Below, piece by piece: positions 17,053-28,622 of a stretch of 64,000 nucleotides of DNA (position 1 is its first letter; every line of letters starts with the position of its first letter). The position numbers were made by a program, and so were the translations under genes. This DNA comes from Thermogutta terrifontis (GTDB lineage: Bacteria > Planctomycetota > Planctomycetia > Pirellulales > Thermoguttaceae). The notes beneath the pieces were generated by a model. That model ran no database searches, was not told the origin of the DNA, and saw only the letters and a list, made by a program, of their open reading frames with translations. The stretch is taken from the NCBI RefSeq assembly GCF_002277955.1, contig NZ_CP018477.1, positions 1,116,001 through 1,180,000 on the forward strand, in the 5' to 3' direction.

Positions 17053-17152
17053 TCCCGGCCGAGCCGTCCAGTATGACGGGCGAAGAAAAAACGTACAGCG
17101 GCATATTTAACTGACACCGAGATAGCAAGGTAGCTGAGAACTTCGCAAATAA

Positions 17153-18667
<1,515 letters not shown>

Positions 18668-18723
18668 CCGGGGCTGGGCCTTTGACCCGGCAGTCCGTGG
18701 TCTTGAGGAAGTGAGTCTAAAGA

Positions 18724-19122
18724 ATGGCTGGGCTCCGCTGCATCGTTGTCACGCCCGAGCGAAAAGTGCTGGAAGAAACAGCCGATGCCGTAACCGTCCC
18801 CCTGCCGGATGGAGAGCTGGGGATTTATCCCCTCCATGCGCCGCTTATTGGCCGGCTGGGCGCAGGCGAGCTGCGCGTGCGACAGGGGGAGAAACTCCGT
18901 CGGTTTTATGTGGAAGGCGGCTTCGTGGAAGTCCTGAATGATGTCGTGTCCGTTGTGACGACGAGGGCCCTCACCGTTCGGGAACTGGCCCCCGATGTAC
19001 TCCATCAGCAATTGGAGCAGGTCATCCAGACCCGTGCTGCCGGTGATGAAGCCATCGCCGAGCGGAATGCCCAGGCGGCTCGGTTGCGGGCCATGCTCCG
19101 CATCGCGCGACGGGGAGAGTGA
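18724..19122 (+). CDS. atpC: ATP synthase subunit epsilon
   Basis: This 132-residue subunit ends the operon. It has the N-terminal beta-sandwich (RCIVVTPERKVLEETADAVT, PLPDGELGIYPLHAPLIG) and a C-terminal helical hairpin (EAIAERNAQAARLRAMLR). It couples rotation to the c-ring and can inhibit ATP hydrolysis. No clear intrinsic terminator follows; only a weak hairpin without a T-tract is found in the 247-base gap. Confidence 0.95.
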   Translation: MAGLRCIVVTPERKVLEETADAVTVPLPDGELGIYPLHAPLIGRLGAGELRVRQGEKLRRFYVEGGFVEVLNDVVSVVTTRALTVRELAPDVLHQQLEQVIQTRAAGDEAIAERNAQAARLRAMLRIARRGE

Positions 19123-19369
19123 ATTCGCGTCTCACCCTGCCGAGGATAACCCTTTCCTATTCCGCGGGCCGGTTGGTCAAGAAACGGGTAGGAGGATCTG
19201 GCCTGGGAAAAACGGGGAACTGGGAAGAGTGGTTCTTTCCCACGGAGTCCAGACGACCAGCGCGTGGGCACTTTGCGGAAAAGCCACACAAGCCGCGACG
19301 GCATCAGGCGGGGTAAAGTTGATGGGGCATTCGAAGAGCCTTGTCCACTCGGGGATATCGCCTGCTTGA

Positions 19370-22306
19370 ATGAGCTCCACCCATCGGCAACGTGCGCGAA
19401 GGTTGGGTCTGGCCGCCTTGGGCATCCTGGGCTGGTTGAGCGTTTGGGTAACCTTCTTTCGAAAAAGCGTCTTTTCCGATTCACTTCCACTCTTTCGGGA
19501 TGGGGCTAATCTCTACTATCCGCTTTGGCTTTTGATCCGGGATCAGGTTCACGCGGGTGGGTGGCCCTGGTGGAATCCTTACTTAGTTCTCGGCACTCCC
19601 CTGGCGGCCGAAGGCATTGCCGGACTCTTTTACCCTGGCATTGTGATTTTTTTGCTCCCTCTGCCCTACCGATGGTGCTATTTGCTTTTCCTGTTGGGAC
19701 ACATGGCTCTGGCCGGCTGGGGTGCGTTTAAGTTGGCCCGGCGGATCGGTGTTTCACCCCTGGCGGCCTGCTGGGCGGCGTTAGCTTACCCTTTTTCGGG
19801 CTATCTGCTGTTTCAAATCTATAATCCAATTTACCTGATCAGTGGGGCCTGGCTCCCCTTCGCATTGGCGGGCTTATTTGAGCTGTTGTTTGTACGTCAG
19901 CCAAATGTTCCTGACCCACGCGGAAGCGCCAGTCCACGGTCCGAGCTGTTGTGGTCGGCCGGGATGACAGCGCGTGATCTTCGCCGCGCCACGCGTCCGC
20001 TGCTCGAAAGTGCCGTGTCTCTGGCGATGATGTGTCTGGGAGGCGACCCACAAACCGCCTACCACTGTGGACTCGTGGCACTTGTTACTTGGCTGGTGCG
20101 GGGCGCGATCGACCTGAGGAACTTGCGGGCCCACGGCATGGAGATGAAAGTCGCCTGGATGGCTTGCATCTGCTCTGCAGGCGTGAAGCTCTTGCTGATG
20201 TCTGTGTTGGCTTTCCTGTTGGCTGCGGTACAGCTTGTACCCACGGCGCTCTATGCCAGCCGTAGTGATCGCGCTCTCCTGGCCGGTGGGACAAACCAGA
20301 TCGAAGAGCCCACCATCGATCCTGTTGGTTGCCCGAATTTTGAACCCTCCTCGCAGGACACCCGCTGGTGGCAAAAGGTAGCAGAACGAGAAATGCACTC
20401 TTATTACCGATCGATTTACGATTTTTCAACGCCTTTATATCGCTGGATCGAGTATCTCTGGCCGAATTTTGGGGGGCGTCCTTTTCCATACCATACGCGG
20501 TGGATGACGGCCGTGGTTGAGGAAGGCCGGTGGTGGGTACCGACGCTCTATCAGGGAATCATGACGGCTTTTCTGGCGATACTGGCAGCCAAAATGTTTT
20601 TCCAGAGTAAAGCTGCGAACAGGCTCCGATCGCACCGCGCGACAGGCAACCAACTGCCGCCCAGCAGCTTCACCTGCTCCACACCGGACGAGCTTCCCTC
20701 CGTTACGGATTCTCCTCGTGCAATAGGGCGGGTGTGGCTGACGTGGATGGGCGGGCTAGCGGCGGTGGCGGCGCTGGGATGGTATGGACCGGCAGGCGTG
20801 CTCACGGAAGTGGTGCGGATGTCAACCGGCTGTGATTTAAGCCAAGCAGGACTCCTACCGCCTGCGGGAGGGGTGTATTGGTTGCTCGTTCACTGTTTGC
20901 CGCGTTATGCCCTCTTTCGGTATCCTTCCAAGTGGCTGGTGTTTTCCGCCCTGGCTTTGGCTATTCTGGCGGCCCTCGGGCTAGACGAGATTCAACGAGA
21001 TCGCGGCCTTGCGAAGAGGCTTGTCCGCCACTTGCTCGTCGCCGGAGGAATTGTGACTTTGGCCGGTGTGGTGCTCGTGGCCGCATTCCACCAGGGACAG
21101 TGGTGGTCCGGCGCGGCCGATGACGTGCTTTTTGGACCATTTCAGAGAGAGCTCGCGGCACGCGAAACGGTTGCCACCGCTATTTCTCTGCTGGCGGTGA
21201 TCGCGGCAGTGGCGGTTGCAGTCCGGTGGTTTCCCGCCTCTTTCTGGCCGATTGCGTTTCTGGCTGTGCTTGCGGTTGATTTGGTGCTTCACAATGGCTG
21301 GCTCGTGGTGGCGGTGCGTCCGCCGGAAGTCTCGCGTCTGCCGACATCGTCGAGGATTCCGCGACGCTTCTGGGAGCCGTGGTGCGTTTACCCTTCTCAG
21401 TGGAGTACCCATGCCTCGCCCAATCGGCTGCAGGAGATTTGCGATTGGGAATACGCGACGGGCGCCTTTCGCTGGGGGATGCTGCGCGGTGAAGCGCCGC
21501 TTGAAAACTACGGCACGTTCCTCCCCGCCGAGCAGGCGGTTCTCCTGTCGCTTCTTCGCGCGTGGCGATTTCAATCAGGCGAGGCGACCCCACCGCCATC
21601 GTGGCTTGCGCAATTAGGGGTGGGCCTGGGCGCGCCGACTTCGCCACACCATGACGGTTCACCCACCTCAAGCGGTTTCGCCGCGACTGCTGACGAGACC
21701 TCATGGGTGGAAGTCACGCACGACTGGGAGCCTTTCCCGGCCCAGCACGCGAGTCTTGCCGACACGTGGGAGCGGATCGCCACCATTCAATTTCCCGGCG
21801 GACAGCCAAGGGCACAAAACGATACCCACAGAGTGGAATGGCATGGGCTGGACACGAAAGAGATTCCTATCAATCGACCAAGACTCGGCCATCTTTCTCA
21901 GACGGAATCGAGTGAATTTGCCAACATCCTTCGCTATCAACCGGGAAAAATTGAAATGCGGGTGCGACTTCTCCATGCGGGGCTTGTCATTCTGCGCGAG
22001 GGCGCCGACCCGGGCTGGCGTGTGGCGGTCAGGTCTGGGGAGGGAAGGGATGCATTCGCCTGCCACCCGCTCCGAGTGGATGGCGTGTTCATGGGGCTGT
22101 TTTTATCACCGGGAGATTGGCTCCTTACCTGGACGTATCATCCCCCGGGACTTGCTTTCGGGGCGGCCCTCTCCGTGTGTGGGTGGAGCCTGGTGTGGGG
22201 AATGGCCTTGTTCAGTCCAATTGCCCGCGTTGTGTCACGCCGAACCAGAAAAAACCTTGCGCCCGGGACTGAATCCCCCGGGACGCTGAAAAGAGCGGGA
22301 GAGTGA
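19370..22306 (+). CDS. Large multi-spanning membrane protein, YfhO-like
   Basis: This 978-residue protein has roughly a dozen predicted membrane helices and a soluble C-terminal region closed by a final pair of helices. The N-terminal pattern (DSLPLFRDGANLYYPLWLL, GGWPWWNPYLVLGTPL) resembles YfhO and related GT-C-fold proteins, in which an early acidic loop is part of the active site. Such proteins often transfer sugars from lipid carriers. The C-terminal segment (YQPGKIEMRVRL, then PGWRVAV, then GVFMGLFLSPGDW) matches the beta-rich end of that family. The ATG at 19370 has no strong ribosome-binding site. It ends 12 bases from the convergent serine acetyltransferase gene. Confidence 0.6.
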   Translation: MSSTHRQRARRLGLAALGILGWLSVWVTFFRKSVFSDSLPLFRDGANLYYPLWLLIRDQVHAGGWPWWNPYLVLGTPLAAEGIAGLFYPGIVIFLLPLPYRWCYLLFLLGHMALAGWGAFKLARRIGVSPLAACWAALAYPFSGYLLFQIYNPIYLISGAWLPFALAGLFELLFVRQPNVPDPRGSASPRSELLWSAGMTARDLRRATRPLLESAVSLAMMCLGGDPQTAYHCGLVALVTWLVRGAIDLRNLRAHGMEMKVAWMACICSAGVKLLLMSVLAFLLAAVQLVPTALYASRSDRALLAGGTNQIEEPTIDPVGCPNFEPSSQDTRWWQKVAEREMHSYYRSIYDFSTPLYRWIEYLWPNFGGRPFPYHTRWMTAVVEEGRWWVPTLYQGIMTAFLAILAAKMFFQSKAANRLRSHRATGNQLPPSSFTCSTPDELPSVTDSPRAIGRVWLTWMGGLAAVAALGWYGPAGVLTEVVRMSTGCDLSQAGLLPPAGGVYWLLVHCLPRYALFRYPSKWLVFSALALAILAALGLDEIQRDRGLAKRLVRHLLVAGGIVTLAGVVLVAAFHQGQWWSGAADDVLFGPFQRELAARETVATAISLLAVIAAVAVAVRWFPASFWPIAFLAVLAVDLVLHNGWLVVAVRPPEVSRLPTSSRIPRRFWEPWCVYPSQWSTHASPNRLQEICDWEYATGAFRWGMLRGEAPLENYGTFLPAEQAVLLSLLRAWRFQSGEATPPPSWLAQLGVGLGAPTSPHHDGSPTSSGFAATADETSWVEVTHDWEPFPAQHASLADTWERIATIQFPGGQPRAQNDTHRVEWHGLDTKEIPINRPRLGHLSQTESSEFANILRYQPGKIEMRVRLLHAGLVILREGADPGWRVAVRSGEGRDAFACHPLRVDGVFMGLFLSPGDWLLTWTYHPPGLAFGAALSVCGWSLVWGMALFSPIARVVSRRTRKNLAPGTESPGTLKRAGE

Positions 22307-22318
22307 AGGGCAACCTAT

Positions 22319-23305
22319 TCAAGCGGCGTCCTGGGCGGCTTTGCCATTGGCCAGGCTATCCTCCGGCCGGAGTTCCTCGCACTTTTCGCGGATGCGAAGA
22401 TTGGGGCGCTCGAGCAGGACCGTCGAATGCGGGGGAACGGAGCGGGTCAGCCAGACGCTGGAACCAATCACTGAGTCGTGCCCCACGACAGTTCGACCGC
22501 CCAGGACAGTGGCATTCGCGTAGATGACCACGCGATCCTCGATGGTGGGGTGACGTTTGGTCCCGCGGACGAGCCGACCTTCCGAGTCTGTGGGAAAACT
22601 GAGCGCTCCCAGTGTGACGCCCTGATACAGCTTGACGTGGTGGCCGATCTCGCACGTCTCCCCAATGACCACGCCCGTGCCGTGATCAATGAAAAAGTAC
22701 GTGCCGATTTTGGCTCCGGGATGAATATCAATGCCCGTGCGGCTGTGGGCCCATTCTGTCATCATCCGTGGGATGAGAGGAACCTCGAGTTCGTGGAGGA
22801 GATGGGCAAGACGATACACCGTGACCGCCTCAAAACCGGGATAGCAGAGGATGACCTCGTCGAGGGACTTACACGCGGGATCACCCTCGTAGGCAGCCTG
22901 AACATCCAGCGCCAGGATCTTTCGCAATTCGGGCAGTTGCTCAAGAAAGGCCAGTGTCTTGGCCTGTCCCAGGGCCTCAAAGTCGGCCAGCCTCATCGGG
23001 TCGCACTCGGCGGCGTGATTGGCCTCGTGACGCAAAGCGCGAGCAATCTGCTGCGTCAAAAGGTCGTGCAATTTATCCACCAAGTCACCCACGTAGTAGA
23101 CCACATTTCCCATGTGGAGGCCGTCGCGTCGGCGGTAACCGGGGAACAAGATTTCCTTCATCCACTCGGTGGCTTGAATGACGGCCTCGTAGTTGGGGAG
23201 CGGACAATGGCCGAGATGGCTTGTGCTACCATGGGTGCGGTACGTTTCCACCAGTCGGTTAGTGATTTCGGGCAACTTTTCCTTTAGGCGGAAATCTGAA
23301 GCCAT
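22319..23305 (-). CDS. Serine O-acetyltransferase (EpsC/CysE type)
   Basis: This 328-residue protein transfers acetyl from acetyl-CoA to serine, the first step of cysteine synthesis. The left-handed beta-helix of hexapeptide repeats is visible from about 190 ([40 protein letters not shown]). Catalytic candidates are D193, H195 and H208. An N-terminal helical extension of about 130 residues and the PRMMTEWAH segment are typical of the longer EpsC-like group. No cysK lies nearby. Its promoter should lie in the divergent region 23306-23860. Confidence 0.88.
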   Translation of the reverse strand: MASDFRLKEKLPEITNRLVETYRTHGSTSHLGHCPLPNYEAVIQATEWMKEILFPGYRRRDGLHMGNVVYYVGDLVDKLHDLLTQQIARALRHEANHAAECDPMRLADFEALGQAKTLAFLEQLPELRKILALDVQAAYEGDPACKSLDEVILCYPGFEAVTVYRLAHLLHELEVPLIPRMMTEWAHSRTGIDIHPGAKIGTYFFIDHGTGVVIGETCEIGHHVKLYQGVTLGALSFPTDSEGRLVRGTKRHPTIEDRVVIYANATVLGGRTVVGHDSVIGSSVWLTRSVPPHSTVLLERPNLRIREKCEELRPEDSLANGKAAQDAA

Positions 23306-23860
23306 GGCCTTGTCTCCGGTAATCGGGGCGATCTGATTGACTGCGGTGCGACTTTTCGATCAAAGGTATCAGAACGTGTTATCAATTCGTGGGCGCTAAA
23401 CGGAAACGAATCGGGCTTTATCAGAAATTGACCCATCGGGGGGTGGACTGAGGGAAGAAGACCAAAACAACGACTTTTTCGGTAAAGATTGTGTCGCTTC
23501 TGTCCGGTTTACGCCGGACAGCGACACCCTTTCAGACATGAGCCCGCCACGATTTGGAGGATCACAGCCAGACCTTCCTCCCGTGTAGACCAAGAGTTCC
23601 CCTCTTGAATTATGGTAGCAAGGCCTGTCACAAAAACAAGGCTTGGCAAGTCGCCGACGAATAATATCGTTTTTCCTGATATTCGGCTCCTTTCAACAGC
23701 GGGAACCGACGGATGTTATACCATCGTTATACTTTTTCTATGCTGTTTAGATTTTCATAAGTCGCCAACCACCATCGTGGCCGTTTCTTCCCTCAGCCCG
23801 TAAACTAACCAGAACGGCAAAGATAACGCTTCAACCGAACCATTCGAAAATACACCATTT
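23306..23860. other. Divergent intergenic region, no gene supported
   Basis: These 555 bases hold the promoters of the serine acetyltransferase (minus) and ABC ATPase (plus) genes. The right half is AT-rich. The main structure is a 14-bp hairpin at 23491-23527. No open frame here has a recognisable product. Confidence 0.45.
23491..23527. other. Strong interrupted hairpin
   Basis: GTGTCGC (23491-23497) pairs with GCGACAC (23521-23527), and TGTCCGG (23501-23507) pairs with CCGGACA (23514-23520). The stem is 14 bp with a three-base bulge and a six-base loop. Neither side has a T-tract, so it is not a standard terminator. Confidence 0.4.
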
Positions 23861-24817
23861 ATGATCGAACTTGATCGCTTTACCAAAAAATACGGGAGTT
23901 TTTGCGCGGTCGACCGCGTGAGTTTTCAGGTGACGCCTGGTGAAGTCTTTGGTTTCATCGGCCGAAACGGGGCCGGTAAAACGACCACGATTCGCTTCCT
24001 GGCCACGTTGATTCGGGCGACGGCTGGCGACGGCATGATCGCCGGCTACAGTGTCACACGGCAGCCGCGCGAGGTTCGCCGCCACCTGGGTTATGTCCCA
24101 GATACTTTTGCCGAATTCCCCAGTTTTCGGGTAAAGGGCTTTCTCGATTTTTTTGCCCGTGCTTACGGAGTGCCCCGGCAAATCAGGCGACGTCGGGTGG
24201 AGGACCTGCTGGAGCGGCTCGGCCTGGCCGCCTACGCGAAAACCGATGTGCGAAAGCTTTCCCGCGGGTTGAAGCAGCGACTCTATCTGGCGCGGGCACT
24301 GGTCCATGATCCCCCTGTTCTCATTCTCGATGAACCGACGGCGGGACTCGATCCAGTTGCCCGAATGGAGTTCAAATCCCTTCTCAAGGAATGGGCTGCC
24401 GAGGGAAAGGCTATCCTTCTTTCCAGCCATAACCTGGCTGAGCTGGCGGACATGGTCACCCATGTGGGCATCATCGAGCGGGGGCGCATGGTTGTTTCGG
24501 GGACACTGCGAGAAGTTTTAACAAAAACAGATCGGCGGCCCCGCGTCCGTGTGCACTACCTGGGGGCGCCCGATCGATTGGAGACCACCCTGAGAAATTT
24601 ACCCCAGGTCCGGTGGAGTAGAACTGAAAACGGGCAGGTGATTTTGGAACTTGTGGAATCGTCCCAGAAGGGAGAGGTGGTTTTTGCCCAGGTTCTGCGA
24701 ACGCTCGTCATGGCCGGGATTGACGTTGTCGAGTATCAGCCGCTTTTGCCCACGCTGGAAGAATTGTTTATGCAGGCGACGGCCGGGAACGCCCTAGAGG
24801 AAAGTCAACGCGTGTGA
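23861..24817 (+). CDS. ABC transporter ATP-binding protein
   Basis: This 318-residue ATPase of the CcmA/NatA-like exporter group has Walker A GRNGAGKT (34-41), Walker B LILDEP (154-159) and the H-loop LLSSHNL with H190. The signature motif reads LSRGLKQR (133-140) instead of LSGGQ. About 80 residues at the C-terminus resemble the regulatory tail of antibiotic or sodium exporters. No permease gene follows; the next gene is convergent, so its partner must be encoded elsewhere. Confidence 0.85.
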   Translation: MIELDRFTKKYGSFCAVDRVSFQVTPGEVFGFIGRNGAGKTTTIRFLATLIRATAGDGMIAGYSVTRQPREVRRHLGYVPDTFAEFPSFRVKGFLDFFARAYGVPRQIRRRRVEDLLERLGLAAYAKTDVRKLSRGLKQRLYLARALVHDPPVLILDEPTAGLDPVARMEFKSLLKEWAAEGKAILLSSHNLAELADMVTHVGIIERGRMVVSGTLREVLTKTDRRPRVRVHYLGAPDRLETTLRNLPQVRWSRTENGQVILELVESSQKGEVVFAQVLRTLVMAGIDVVEYQPLLPTLEELFMQATAGNALEESQRV

Positions 24818-24900
24818 TGGCTCGAGTCCCTGTGCTTGTTGTCGGCTAAACCGCCCGTCATGTCCGCTCATCGGTGCCCGGCAGATTCCGCATTTCAAGC

Positions 24901-25926
24901 TCAGGGGAATCGGCAAACAATGTTCCCGCCCAGGGATTTAGCGCGGCGCAGGGCCTGATCGGCCTGCTGGATCATTTCTTCCGCTATTTTTGCGACGGGC
25001 TTGCCGGACGTTGACAAAGGATACGGGGAGATGACCGTCACTCCGGCGCTGGCTGTGAGGACCTTGTCGTCGAGATCGACAATCTTGATGGCGAGCTGTT
25101 CACGCACACGGTCCGCGATCGGTTCCGCCGGCACGTTGGGGTCGATGATGCAGACCAGCGCGATTTCGTCTCCGCCCCAGCGAAAAAGATAATCGCTTCG
25201 CCGGCATGCCTGCCGGGCGGCCAGTCCAACATTCCGCAAAAGTTCGTCCCCTCGGCGATGCCCCAGGATGTCATTGACTGATTTGAAGTTGTCCAGGTCA
25301 AACAGCGCCACCACCATTTGCTGATGTGTTCTTTTGGCCTGTTGCCATACGGAGCGAAACACCCTGGGCCAGGCCCTGCGGTTGAGCAGACCCGTTAAGG
25401 GGTCGCGGAAGGCCGCGCGTTTCAGCCTTCGCACCAGGTGTTGCCGCCGACCGAGCATGAATCGCAACCGTGCGAGCTTTGCGAGCAGTCGCAGGACCTC
25501 TCCCACGGCCTCGGGGGGAGTGTCTTCCGGAAGAGCAACATCCCCTGGCAAGTCACAGCCCAAGGAGACGATGTGCACGGGAACTGGTTTTCGCCGATCG
25601 CTGTCGCCGGAATGAAGCAGTTGGCCAAGCTCTTCCGCGGAGACCGCGCGATCCGTGAGCAAAATGACACCTGGCCGGGGAGTAAAGGGAGGTTTTTCGG
25701 GCTGGGAAACGCCGGGAGCGACATGCTCAGCGCTAAACTTGGACGGTTGGGAAACATTGGCCGATAGCACAAAGATGTCGCCCAGCTCACCGGGAATGAG
25801 ATGGTCCACCGCCTCGCGGAGTCTGTTCCACTGCGTCGGTTCCAGAAGTACCACCAGTGAGGGGCGAAATAAGCGGGCCATGGACGGAATCTGTAGACAC
25901 CTCGTCCGTTGAAATTGAAAGTCCAT
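24901..25926 (-). CDS. GGDEF-domain protein, probable diguanylate cyclase
   Basis: This 341-residue protein has an N-terminal region of unknown type with a receiver-like feel (PSLVVLLEPTQWNRLREA, GVILLTDRAVS) and a C-terminal GGDEF domain from about 175 (RDPLTGLLNRRAW). The metal and substrate motif is FDLDNFKSVND (209-219). The active-site loop reads GGDEI (251-255) instead of GGDEF, and an inhibitory I-site RRSD (242-245) lies five residues before it. The enzyme would make cyclic di-GMP from two GTP. Activity of the GGDEI variant is plausible but uncertain. ATG starts at 25926 or 25881 are both possible. Confidence 0.8.
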   Translation of the reverse strand: MDFQFQRTRCLQIPSMARLFRPSLVVLLEPTQWNRLREAVDHLIPGELGDIFVLSANVSQPSKFSAEHVAPGVSQPEKPPFTPRPGVILLTDRAVSAEELGQLLHSGDSDRRKPVPVHIVSLGCDLPGDVALPEDTPPEAVGEVLRLLAKLARLRFMLGRRQHLVRRLKRAAFRDPLTGLLNRRAWPRVFRSVWQQAKRTHQQMVVALFDLDNFKSVNDILGHRRGDELLRNVGLAARQACRRSDYLFRWGGDEIALVCIIDPNVPAEPIADRVREQLAIKIVDLDDKVLTASAGVTVISPYPLSTSGKPVAKIAEEMIQQADQALRRAKSLGGNIVCRFP

Positions 25927-26148
25927 ATCCGTGATGGGCTAGACGTCCTTGCGGGGCGAAAGTCCGCGCCTTAGAATCGGCCAAATGATGCATCGCCGGA
26001 AACAGCCGATTGCCCATACGCGCGTTCTATTGTGCGTGTTTGGCTTCGGGCTGAAAAGGTCACGAACTGGGAGGTTGATCAAACGGGCAGGTTTGGGGGA
26101 TGGTGACCGTCGGGCGTAGGTGATTCGCTCAAAGAGAGTGCTCGTCAG

Positions 26149-27138
26149 ATGGACGAATTTCAATCCCAGCTTCTGGAACTGCGTGCAGGTTGGTCCCGCC
26201 GCGACCTGCTTGGCCTGGAAGAACTCTCGGCGGAAGAGATTGTTTGCATCCTGGATACGGCGGAAGTATTTCGCCGGGCGTTTGACCAGGGGATCAAAAA
26301 GTGGTCGCTTTTAACGGGCAAGACGTGCGTCAATTTATTCTTCGAAAATTCCACGCGAACCCGCAACAGCTTTTCCCTGGCTGCGCGTCGATTGGGGGCT
26401 GATGTGGTGGATTTCTCCGCGGCCACAAGCAGCCTCTCCAAAGGCGAAACGGTGGTGGACACGGCGCGGAATCTCGAGGCCATGGGGATCGACGCGGTGG
26501 TCGTGCGGCACAGCACTCCTGGGACGCCCCATTTGCTGGCCAAATCACTGCGTTGCTCGGTCATTAACGCAGGAGACGGAGCCCACGAACATCCCACCCA
26601 GGGGCTTTTGGATATCCTGACCATTCGGCGGCGGCTGGGAAGAGTCGAGGGCCTTACCGTGGCGCTGGTCGGTGATATCGCCCACAGTCGGACAGCCCGG
26701 TCCAATATCTGGGGCCTGAAAAAGCTGGGCGCGCACGTCATTGTTTGTGGGCCATCGACCCTCGTCTCACGGGATTGGGAGAAGTTGGGGGTTGAGTACT
26801 CTTACAGCCTGGATGAGATTCTGCCCCGGGTGGACGTGCTGAATTTGTTGCGTATCCAGTTTGAGCGACAGACACGACGGCCATTCCCCTCTGTCCGCGA
26901 ATATGCCCTGCTATACGCCATGAATGCGGAGCGCCTGGCCCGAACAAAGCCAGGTATCCTGATCATCGCCCCTGGGCCAATCAATCGCGGTGTGGAAGTT
27001 ACCGCCGACGTGGCTGACGGCGAGCATTCGGCGATTCTGGATCAGGTGACAAACGGTGTGGCCGTCCGAATGGCCGTCCTCTGGTTGCTGACGAGCGCAC
27101 CAGATCAGAAGCGATCACCAGTCAAAGCGTGCCTGTAG
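26149..27138 (+). CDS. pyrB: Aspartate carbamoyltransferase catalytic chain
   Basis: This 329-residue enzyme condenses carbamoyl phosphate with aspartate in pyrimidine synthesis. The carbamoyl-phosphate site [12 protein letters not shown] (near 64-75), the [16 protein letters not shown] loop and HPTQGLLD are all present. No regulatory PyrI chain follows. pyrC comes 127 bases downstream, so the two probably share a transcript. No attenuator hairpin was recognised in the leader. Confidence 0.96.
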   Translation: MDEFQSQLLELRAGWSRRDLLGLEELSAEEIVCILDTAEVFRRAFDQGIKKWSLLTGKTCVNLFFENSTRTRNSFSLAARRLGADVVDFSAATSSLSKGETVVDTARNLEAMGIDAVVVRHSTPGTPHLLAKSLRCSVINAGDGAHEHPTQGLLDILTIRRRLGRVEGLTVALVGDIAHSRTARSNIWGLKKLGAHVIVCGPSTLVSRDWEKLGVEYSYSLDEILPRVDVLNLLRIQFERQTRRPFPSVREYALLYAMNAERLARTKPGILIIAPGPINRGVEVTADVADGEHSAILDQVTNGVAVRMAVLWLLTSAPDQKRSPVKACL

Positions 27139-27265
27139 CACGGCGGCTTTAACGTGTGGTCGGCGGTGTCAGACGTGATGGTCGGGAAAGCACATCGCCG
27201 AAGGGAAAAAGTAGAAAACGTGGTCGTGCGGGAGTCGCCGTGCAGTAAATGGCGAGGAATGAAAC

Positions 27266-28552
27266 ATGGAGCGGATTCTGATTCGCGGTGGACGGGTCAT
27301 CGATCCCAGTCAAGGACTGGATGATAACATTGACATCCTTATCGAGGACGGAAAGATTGCTGCGTACAATCCGACGGCGAGAGGTGACGAGCGGGTGATC
27401 GACGCCCGGGGAAAAATTGTCTCGCCGGGTTTGATCGATATGCACGTTCATCTCCGTGAGCCCGGCCATGAAGATGATGAGACGATTGCCACGGGAACCC
27501 GGGCGGCGGTCGCGGGAGGATTTACCTCCATCGCCTGCTGCCCCAACACCGATCCCCCCATTGACACTCCGGCGACTGTGGAATTTGTCCGTCAGAAAGC
27601 GGCACGCGACGGGCACTGCAATGTTTACGTGATCGCCTGCGTCAGCAAGGACCGCAAGGGAGAGGAACTTGCGGAAATCGGCCAACTCGTGGCGGTAGGA
27701 GCGGTTGCCTTCAGCGATGATGGGGCGCCGGTTTACGACCCGGAATTGATGCGGCGAGCGTTTGAGTACTGTCTGATGTTCGACAAGCCGGTGTGTAATC
27801 ATTGTGAGATTCCCGAGCTTACTCGCAATGGGGTAATGCACGAGGGGCTGGTGTCATTAATCCTGGGTTTGCCGGGAATTCCCGCGGCGGCAGAGTCGGT
27901 CATGGTAGCCCGCGATATTGCCCTGGCGGAAGCCACGGGCGGACGCCTCCATGTGATGCACGTTTCCACTCTGGGGAGTGTGGAGGCCATTCGCCGGGCG
28001 AAAGCCCGCGGAGTCCGCGTGACCGCGGAGGTGACACCTCATCATTTCACGCTCACCGATGAGTCGCTCCGTGCGTTTGACTCGAACTTCAAAATGAATC
28101 CCCCTCTGCGTTCCGAAGAACACGTCAAGGCGTGCCTGGAAGGCCTGCGCGACGGCACAATCGACGTTATCGCCACCGATCACGCTCCTCACGCCAAGGA
28201 AAAGAAGATGCAGGAGCTGGACCGGGCACCGTTTGGTGTGGTGGGGCTGGAGACGGCCCTCCCTCTTGTCATCATGCGGCTCATCAAGCCCGGTATTCTC
28301 TCGTGGTCCGAGGCGCTCGCCAAACTGACCATCAATCCCGCCCGCATTCTTGGAATTCCCAAGGGAACCCTGCAAATTGGTGCGGACGCCGATGTCACGG
28401 TCATCGATCCCGATGTGAGGTGGATGGTCGAGCCGGAGCAGCTCCATTCCAAGTCGAAGAACACGCCGTTTGCCGGCTGGGCGTTGGAAGGTCGCGCGAC
28501 AGTTGTCATTGTCGGCGGGGTGATAAAATACCAATTGGGTGAGCAGGCTTAA
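27266..28552 (+). CDS. pyrC: Dihydroorotase
   Basis: This 428-residue amidohydrolase closes carbamoyl aspartate to dihydroorotate. The metal site DMHVHLREPGHEDDE (near 57-71), CCPNTDPP and the C-terminal ATDHAPHA (near 307) are class I (Bacillus-type) dihydroorotase motifs. The length is normal and the ATG at 27266 follows pyrB closely. Confidence 0.95.
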   Translation: MERILIRGGRVIDPSQGLDDNIDILIEDGKIAAYNPTARGDERVIDARGKIVSPGLIDMHVHLREPGHEDDETIATGTRAAVAGGFTSIACCPNTDPPIDTPATVEFVRQKAARDGHCNVYVIACVSKDRKGEELAEIGQLVAVGAVAFSDDGAPVYDPELMRRAFEYCLMFDKPVCNHCEIPELTRNGVMHEGLVSLILGLPGIPAAAESVMVARDIALAEATGGRLHVMHVSTLGSVEAIRRAKARGVRVTAEVTPHHFTLTDESLRAFDSNFKMNPPLRSEEHVKACLEGLRDGTIDVIATDHAPHAKEKKMQELDRAPFGVVGLETALPLVIMRLIKPGILSWSEALAKLTINPARILGIPKGTLQIGADADVTVIDPDVRWMVEPEQLHSKSKNTPFAGWALEGRATVVIVGGVIKYQLGEQA

Positions 28553-28622
28553 CGGCGTGTCGGCCGCAAGGTGCGGGGCAGGCTCCTCTTAGATGTCGGC
28601 TGAGGATGGGAGACCCGGGTAG

